Of a DNA stretch of 64,000 nucleotides, positions 59,330 to 64,000 are shown piece by piece (position 1 is the stretch's first letter; the number at the start of each line of letters is the position of its first letter). Source of the stretch: DASTFY01 sp963829955 (GTDB taxonomy: Bacteria; Actinomycetota; Acidimicrobiia; Acidimicrobiales; Ilumatobacteraceae); contig CAWHKS010000004.1 of NCBI GenBank assembly GCA_963829955.1, positions 248,001 through 312,000 on the forward strand, given 5' to 3'. The position numbers and the translations under genes were made by a program. The notes beneath the pieces are model-generated. The model was given only the letters and a program-made list of their open reading frames with translations. It did no database searches and was not told where the DNA came from.

Positions 59330-60828
59330 GCAGGGGACGGCACCGCCGCTCGACCGTGGTGCTCGTGGCCGGGCTGTGCGCCGTGACGGCCGCGTGCGGC
59401 AACGGGAAGTCGATCCTGGAGATCGGCGGTGCGACCGTCCCGACGGTGCCCCCGCCGGACACCGGTGACACGCCGGCCACGATCCCCACGACGACGGCCG
59501 TCCCGGAGGAGGAGCTCCCGCCCTGCCCCGTCGAGGCGCTGGACGCGGCGACGGGTCCCGTGCCGATCACGTTCTGGCACGCCATGACGGCGGCCAACGA
59601 GGAGGCCCTGGCCAAGCTCACCAACGCCTACAACGCGTCGCAGACCAAGGTGCGGGTGGCTCTCATCAACCAGGGCGGCTACGAGCAGAGCATCGAGAAG
59701 TACAAGACGTCGTCGGCGAATGACCGGCCGACGCTCGTGCAGATGCCCGAGTACACGCTGCAACTCCTGGCCGACTCCAACACCGTCGTGCCGATCCAGT
59801 CCTGCGTCAACGCCGAGGACTACGACCTGTCGGACTTCGTCCCCCGCGCCACCGCGTACTACACGCTGCGGGGCGCGTTGCAGGGCATGCCCTTCAACCT
59901 CTCGAACCCTGTCCTGTACTACAACCGCGCCGCCTTCGAGCAGGCTGGCCTCGATCCAGACGACCCGCCGACCAGCCTCGAGGAGCTGCGCTCAGCCAGC
60001 GAGAAGCTCGTGCAGAGCGGCGTCGTGAAGTACGGGCTGGCGCTCGACCACAGCATCGACGGAGGTGGTGGCTGGTTCCTCGAGCAATGGCTGGCCAAGG
60101 CCGGTGAGCTCTACGCCAACAACGAGAACGGCCGAGCGGCACCGGCCACGAACGTTCTCTTCGCGGGCTCCGCCGGGGTCGAGCTGATGACCTTCCTGCA
60201 GCAGATGGTCATCGACGGCCTGGCCGTCGACGTCGGTCCCAACACGTCGCTCCCCGACAACCTGCTGAAGCTGGTCGACACGGAGCCGGCGGGCATGACG
60301 ATCCACACGACCGCCGCGCTCGGATCGGTCCTGACCATTCTCGACGCCGGTGGCTATCCGGTCACCTCGGCCGACGTGGGCATCGGACCGATGCCCGGCC
60401 CGACCGTGAACCCGGGCGTGCTCGTGGGCGGGGCGTCGCTGTGGCTGCCGATCGGCAAGGGCGACGCCGAGACCGCGGCGGCGTGGGACTACATCAAGTT
60501 CCTCGTGGCGCCCGAGCAGCAGTCGCAGTGGGCGGCCGACACCGGGTACGTCCCGGTACGGCAGAGCGCCACCGAACTGGCGCCGATCAAGGACGTGTAC
60601 GCGTCGGATCCGCGCTTCGCGGTCGGGTACGACCAGCTCTTGGCAGCGGCGGACACCCCGGTGGAGGCCGGGCCCGTGCTGGGCCCGCAGCGTGAGGTGC
60701 GGATCCTCACCTCGAACGCCGTCGAGTCGATCCTGGTCGCGCGGTCGGACGTCGCCCAGGCGCTGACCGCGGCGGCGCGGCAGTCCGACCTGCTCATCGC
60801 CAACTGGGCGTCGAGCGTCGGCGGCTGA
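59326..60828 (+). CDS. ABC sugar transporter substrate-binding lipoprotein (UgpB-like)
   Basis: The 500-aa lipoprotein starts RRSTVVLVAGLCAVTAACGN, with a near-standard lipobox TAAC, then a Thr/Pro/Glu linker to residue 65. The binding domain has VPITFWHAMTAANEEALAKL, the usual start of cluster 1 binding proteins, YTLRGALQGMPFNLSNPVLY, and GGASLWLPIGKGDAETAAAW. It follows the two permeases in the same operon. The substrate is most likely glycerol-3-phosphate, a glycerophosphodiester or an oligosaccharide. Confidence 0.92.
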   Translation: MSRGRHRRSTVVLVAGLCAVTAACGNGKSILEIGGATVPTVPPPDTGDTPATIPTTTAVPEEELPPCPVEALDAATGPVPITFWHAMTAANEEALAKLTNAYNASQTKVRVALINQGGYEQSIEKYKTSSANDRPTLVQMPEYTLQLLADSNTVVPIQSCVNAEDYDLSDFVPRATAYYTLRGALQGMPFNLSNPVLYYNRAAFEQAGLDPDDPPTSLEELRSASEKLVQSGVVKYGLALDHSIDGGGGWFLEQWLAKAGELYANNENGRAAPATNVLFAGSAGVELMTFLQQMVIDGLAVDVGPNTSLPDNLLKLVDTEPAGMTIHTTAALGSVLTILDAGGYPVTSADVGIGPMPGPTVNPGVLVGGASLWLPIGKGDAETAAAWDYIKFLVAPEQQSQWAADTGYVPVRQSATELAPIKDVYASDPRFAVGYDQLLAAADTPVEAGPVLGPQREVRILTSNAVESILVARSDVAQALTAAARQSDLLIANWASSVGG

Positions 60829-60893
60829 CGTCCGAGCCGGTGGCGCCGGTCGGCTGACGTCCGGTCGGTGGCGGCCGGTAGGGTCGCCGGCCT

Positions 60894-61454
60894 ATGCCCC
60901 ACCCCTTCCCCGCCCCCGACGGCTCGGCCGCCAAGACCCAGCAGTTCCCGGCCGACGGCCCTGAGCACGGCATCGACGCCGCCAAGCGCTACACGGCCAC
61001 GCTCGACACCACGCTCGGGAACATCGTCATCGCCCTCGACGCGGTCAAAGCTCCGAAGACGGTCAACAACTTCGTCTTCTTGGCCCTCCACCACTACTAC
61101 GACGGGGTGATCTTCCACCGCGTCATCGACGGCTTCATGTGCCAGGGCGGTGATCCCACGGGGACCGGGCGGGGCGGCCCGGGCTACAAGTTCGAGGACG
61201 AGCTCCCGAAGGCGGGCCAGTACCAGCTCGGTTCGGTGGCCATGGCCAACGCCGGGCCGAACACCAACGGCAGCCAGTTCTTCATCGTGAGCGGGAAGAG
61301 CGGTGTGGGTCTGCCGCCGCAGTACTCGCTCTTCGGGCAGGTCGTGAAAGGCATGGAGGTCATCGACGAGATGCAGCGCGTGCCGACCGATCGCAACGAT
61401 CGCCCGCGGGACGACGTGATCATCAACTCGGTGACCATCACCGAAGCCGACTGA
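60894..61454 (+). CDS. Cyclophilin-type peptidyl-prolyl isomerase
   Basis: A 186-aa cytoplasmic PPIase. Active-site residues appear in VIFHRVIDGFMCQGGDPTGT with the catalytic Arg, GPGYKFEDE, LGSVAMANAGPNTNGSQFFI and YSLFGQVVKGMEVI. Starts ATG 60894. The order with the ABC operon seems accidental; the next gene starts 15 bp after. Confidence 0.94.
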   Translation: MPHPFPAPDGSAAKTQQFPADGPEHGIDAAKRYTATLDTTLGNIVIALDAVKAPKTVNNFVFLALHHYYDGVIFHRVIDGFMCQGGDPTGTGRGGPGYKFEDELPKAGQYQLGSVAMANAGPNTNGSQFFIVSGKSGVGLPPQYSLFGQVVKGMEVIDEMQRVPTDRNDRPRDDVIINSVTITEAD

Positions 61455-61468
61455 CCCGCGTTCGCGTC

Positions 61469-62782
61469 GTGGCGACGCCTCTGTCGCTCTCCCTTGCGCA
61501 AGCCCGTCGGGTGGCGCTGGCCGCCCAGGGCTTCACCGATCCCCGCCCGAAGGGCCGGGTGGATCGCCGTCACCTGCGGCGAGTGTTCGACCGGGTCGGG
61601 CTCATCCAGATCGACTCCGTCAACGTGCTCGTGCGGTCCCAGGAGCTGCCCATCTTCGCCCGCCTCGGACCGCATCCCCGCGACCTGTTGCCGAGCGCGG
61701 CCGCTCACGGCCAACTGTTCGAGTACTGGGGGCACGAGGCCTCGCACATCCCGGTCGCGCAGCAGCCGCTGTTCCGCTGGAAGATGGCGCGCGCCGCCGA
61801 GCACGCGTGGCGCGGCGTCGCCCGGATGAGCAAGGAGCGTCCGGGCTACGTCGAGACCGTCTACGAGATGGTGGCCGAGCGGGGGCCGGTCGTCGCCGGT
61901 GAACTGTCGGAGCGCACCGCCCCCAAGGGGGCGTGGTGGGACTGGGACCACGCCAAGCTGGCCCTCGAGTGGCTCTTCTTCACAGGGCGGATCACAGCCC
62001 GTCGGCGGGTCAACGACTTCGCCCGCCTGTACGACCTGCCCGAGCGGATGCTGCCGGCGTCCGTGCTGGCGGCGCCGACCCCGAGCGAGCCCGACGCCCG
62101 CAAGGCGCTGCTGCTGCTGGCGGCGCGATCGCAGGGCGTGGGGACGCTGCGGGACCTGGCGGAGTACCACCGCCAGCACATCGCGCGCTGCCGCCCGCTG
62201 GTGGCCGAGCTGGTCGAGGCGGGGGAGTTGCTGCCGGCGCAGGTGGAGGGGTGGAAGGAGCAGGCCTACGTCCACCCCGAGGCGTCCTTGCCGCGTCGGG
62301 TGCGGGCGTGCGCGCTCCTGTCGCCGTTCGACTCCGTCATCTGGGAGCGGCCGCGGGTCGAGCGGCTGTTCGGCTTCCACTACCGCATCGAGATCTACAC
62401 GCCCGCGCCCAAGCGGCGGTTCGGCTACTACGTCCTGCCCTTCCTGCTCGGTGACGAGCTGGTCGGGCGCGTCGACCTCAAGGCCGAGCGGGCGATGTCC
62501 ACGCTTCTGGTGCGGGGCGCGTACACCGAGCCGGGCGTGCCGGACGGCCCGGTGGCAGAGGCCCTGGCCGGCGAGCTGGCGCTCATGGCGGAATGGCTCG
62601 GCCTCGAGCAGGTGGTCGTCGAGGGCCGGGGCGAGCTGGCGCCGGCCCTGAAGGCCGCCGTCGGTCCAGGTCCGGCCCCTGGCCGTTCTCGCGGCCCTCT
62701 GTCTCGCCCAGCGAAACCAACCGCCGCGAGAACCTCCCCACCGAATCGATATCGAATCGGTGGCGATGTGGCGGGGGGCTAG
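61469..62782 (+). CDS. YcaQ/AlkX-like winged-helix DNA glycosylase family protein
   Basis: A 437-aa member of the HTH_42 (DUF1006) family. RVGLIQIDSVNVLVRSQELP contains the Q-phi-D motif (QID) of the YcaQ/AlkX branch; FEYWGHEASHIPVAQQPLFR is the conserved His-rich segment. Then DWDHAKLALEWLFFTGRITA, PFDSVIWERPRVERLFGFHY and LKAERAMSTLLVRGAYTEPG. Repairs bulky or cross-linked bases in studied members. The last about 45 residues are low-complexity and coincide with inverted repeats in the DNA. GTG 61469. Confidence 0.87.
   Translation: MATPLSLSLAQARRVALAAQGFTDPRPKGRVDRRHLRRVFDRVGLIQIDSVNVLVRSQELPIFARLGPHPRDLLPSAAAHGQLFEYWGHEASHIPVAQQPLFRWKMARAAEHAWRGVARMSKERPGYVETVYEMVAERGPVVAGELSERTAPKGAWWDWDHAKLALEWLFFTGRITARRRVNDFARLYDLPERMLPASVLAAPTPSEPDARKALLLLAARSQGVGTLRDLAEYHRQHIARCRPLVAELVEAGELLPAQVEGWKEQAYVHPEASLPRRVRACALLSPFDSVIWERPRVERLFGFHYRIEIYTPAPKRRFGYYVLPFLLGDELVGRVDLKAERAMSTLLVRGAYTEPGVPDGPVAEALAGELALMAEWLGLEQVVVEGRGELAPALKAAVGPGPAPGRSRGPLSRPAKPTAARTSPPNRYRIGGDVAGG
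62685..62763. terminator. Inverted repeats at the 3' ends of convergent genes
   Basis: Arms GTTCTCGCGG (62685-62694) and CCGCGAGAAC (62724-62733) pair exactly with a 29-nt spacer. Next to it, 62738-62763 is a 26-bp near-perfect palindrome (CCACCGAATCGAT and its mirror, one mismatch). In the direction of the minus-strand gene ending at 62779 these follow 16-95 nt after its stop, a suitable place for a terminator. They are inside the C-terminal extension of the YcaQ-like gene. Confidence 0.55.
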
Positions 62783-63117
62783 GTCCGCCGGCTGGAGCGG
62801 CGGCGGAGGCGGTGCGACCGGCGGGTGGCGTGGGCCTTGTCCTTGAGGTCGTCGAGCGGCGGGCCGACAGCCAGGCTCCCGTCTTCCAGAGGCGCTTCGA
62901 AGCCCCGACGATCGATGTCCGGCGGCTCGCCCGGGGCCTCCGCCTGGATGACGATCTTCTCCTTCTTGGGCCCTTCCAAGACCTCGCGCAGCCCGAGCAT
63001 CGCCGCCCCGAGCATCCCGCCCCGCAACGACGACGGCCGCCGCGGCGGCGCCTCCTCGTCCTGGTGGGGCGGCGACGGCACCTCGTCGTCAGGCTGGTCT
63101 TTCACCCCGCCGTTCAC
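62779..63117 (-). CDS. Hypothetical basic protein with N-terminal low complexity, 112 aa
   Basis: GTG 63117 overlaps the stop of the MpaB-like gene (GTGA), and the TAG stop shares the bases CTAG with the convergent YcaQ-like stop. NGGVKDQPDDEVPSPPHQDE and a Pro/Arg-rich region precede LRGGMLGAAMLGLREVLEGP, a small helix, then KKEKIVIQAEAPGEPPDI; the end is Arg-rich (RRSHRLRRRSSRRT). I recall actinobacterial hypothetical proteins with the GAAMLGLREVLEG-type helix, function unknown. Confidence 0.6.
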   Translation of the reverse strand: MNGGVKDQPDDEVPSPPHQDEEAPPRRPSSLRGGMLGAAMLGLREVLEGPKKEKIVIQAEAPGEPPDIDRRGFEAPLEDGSLAVGPPLDDLKDKAHATRRSHRLRRRSSRRT

Positions 63118-64000
63118 CTCGCCAGTGTGCCCGACTCCGTCGACGACCCGGCGCGCGGACGCTGACCGTCCGCCAACGCCCAGCGCATGGCGCCGACGAG
63201 GGCCCTCCCGGCCGGCCGGATGACGACCGTCTCCGTCACGGGAAGCGGTGGGACGCGCAACATGACCTTCGCCCACCACGGCAGGAGCGCCACGGCCGTT
63301 GCCCCGAGCACGGTGTACGGCCCGCCGCGCAGCCAAGGGCACCGGTGGTTGCAGCAGCAAGAACCGCGCCGCCTCCCGGGCTTCGGCGGTGGTGGCCAGC
63401 TCCGGGCGGTAGGCGGCCAGCTGGGCGCGCAGCTCCCCGACCGTCGCTGGCGGATCGGGTACGCCGAGCTCTCGGGCGACCCGGCCCAGGTCCGACACGT
63501 ACTGGTCTCTTTCGGCCCGGTCCAAGGGCCGGGCGCCGAAGCGCTGGTGGGCGGCGAGGAAGCTGTCGACCTCGGCCACGTGAACCCAGAGCAGCAGATG
63601 GGGATCGTTGGCGTCGTACGACCGACCGTTCGGGGCGATGCCGCGGACCCGCCCGTGCACGCGGCGGACCGTCGCGCACGCCTGCTCGGCCTGCGCGGCC
63701 GTGCCGTAGGTGGTGCCGGCCAGGAAGCGGGCCGTCCGCTGCAACCGGCCCCAGGGATCCTCCCGGAAGTCCGAGTGCTGGGCGACGCCGGCCATGGCCA
63801 GCGGGTGCAGGCTCTGCAGCAGGAGCGCACGCAGCGCCCCGACGAAGATCGCGGCGTCCGCATGGACTCGCCAGATGGCCCGATCAGGCCCGAACCACCG
63901 CGGTCCCTCCGACTCGAACAGCTCGCGGGCATGCGCCTGGCCCGTCGGGCCGCCCACGCGGGCCCGGATGGCGTCGGCTACCAGTTGGCGCACCTGCTCC
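63114..64000 (-). CDS. MpaB/latex-clearing-like oxygenase (DUF2236), apparent frameshift, possibly incomplete at window edge
   Basis: A haem-type oxygenase fold. A GTG at 63993 is the first start visible; no stop precedes it, so the real start may lie past the edge. GPRWFGPDRAIWRVHADAAI, ALLLQSLHPLAMAGVAQHSD with conserved His, FREDPWGRLQRTARFLAGTT and NDPHLLLWVHVAEVDSFLAA are the DUF2236 marks. After QPPVPLAAR at 63325-63331 a single extra C changes the frame; without it GPYTVLGATAVALLPWWAKV and the stop at 63114 follow. Rubber-oxygenase-like chemistry is shown for only a few members. Confidence 0.82.

Overview
The window is high-GC, densely coding DNA in which very many neighbouring genes are joined by GTGA or ATGA stop/start overlaps. 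The gene content points to Actinomycetota: a mycothiol-type SigR/RsrA pair, the hpt-tilS-DUF2342 metalloprotease block, an actinobacterial Tad pilus locus with a DUF4244 pilin, a galE2-like/acyltransferase pair and a DUF222-HNH gene. A deep-branching class such as Acidimicrobiia is my inference; no rRNA is present to test it.

Layout. 1-4.2 kb: acyltransferase/epimerase pair, a damaged lipoprotein locus and an SOS-boxed DUF222-HNH gene. 4.3-11.8 kb: one leftward run of NAD synthesis (nadB, nadC), folate synthesis (folP, a pseudophosphatase-like gene, folB, folK), hpt, tilS, a metalloprotease and a small membrane protein. 11.9-14.1 kb: SigR with its zinc anti-sigma factor, and a MarR regulator divergent from a hydrolase across a 19-bp operator-like gap. 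14.2-21 kb: class II aldolase with FAH-family hydrolase, polyphosphate kinase 2, an orphan molybdenum hydroxylase large subunit and a SulP transporter. 21.3-24.4 kb: possible small island of an FG-GAP secreted protein, a Tat-exported sulfatase and a beta-propeller gene remnant next to tRNA-Thr(CGT). 24.5-31.4 kb: holB-tmk-topA leftward, rsgA and an acyl-CoA dehydrogenase rightward. 31.4-35.8 kb: STAS protein and Tad pilus operon. 35.9-42.7 kb: tRNA-Sec (selC), a Cys-rich small protein, a GT4 / six-hairpin-like / GH130 operon, three stop/start-coupled small genes, a second GT4 gene and a Lys-rich mini-protein. 42.9-49.4 kb: two overlapping FAD dehydrogenases, a hydrolase, an HD-GYP/LuxR fusion and a sigma-70 factor. 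49.5-54.7 kb: monooxygenase-like protein, DGPF protein with ECF42-type sigma factor, epoxide hydrolase and two ferritin-like genes. 54.8-64 kb: ABC1 kinase coupled to a cysteine-less DksA-like protein, a complete sugar-type ABC importer, cyclophilin, YcaQ-like glycosylase and an MpaB-like oxygenase.

At least eight otherwise conserved genes (lipoprotein, nadB, folK, the DUF2342 metalloprotease, ppk2, the 49.5-kb monooxygenase, the ECF42 sigma factor, the MpaB-like oxygenase) are split by a frame change, and each is repaired by removing a single base. Several are normally essential or core, so insertion-type sequencing error is the simplest explanation. These genes are listed at full span as CDS with the break point given.

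No CRISPR array, insertion sequence, integrase or rRNA operon was seen.
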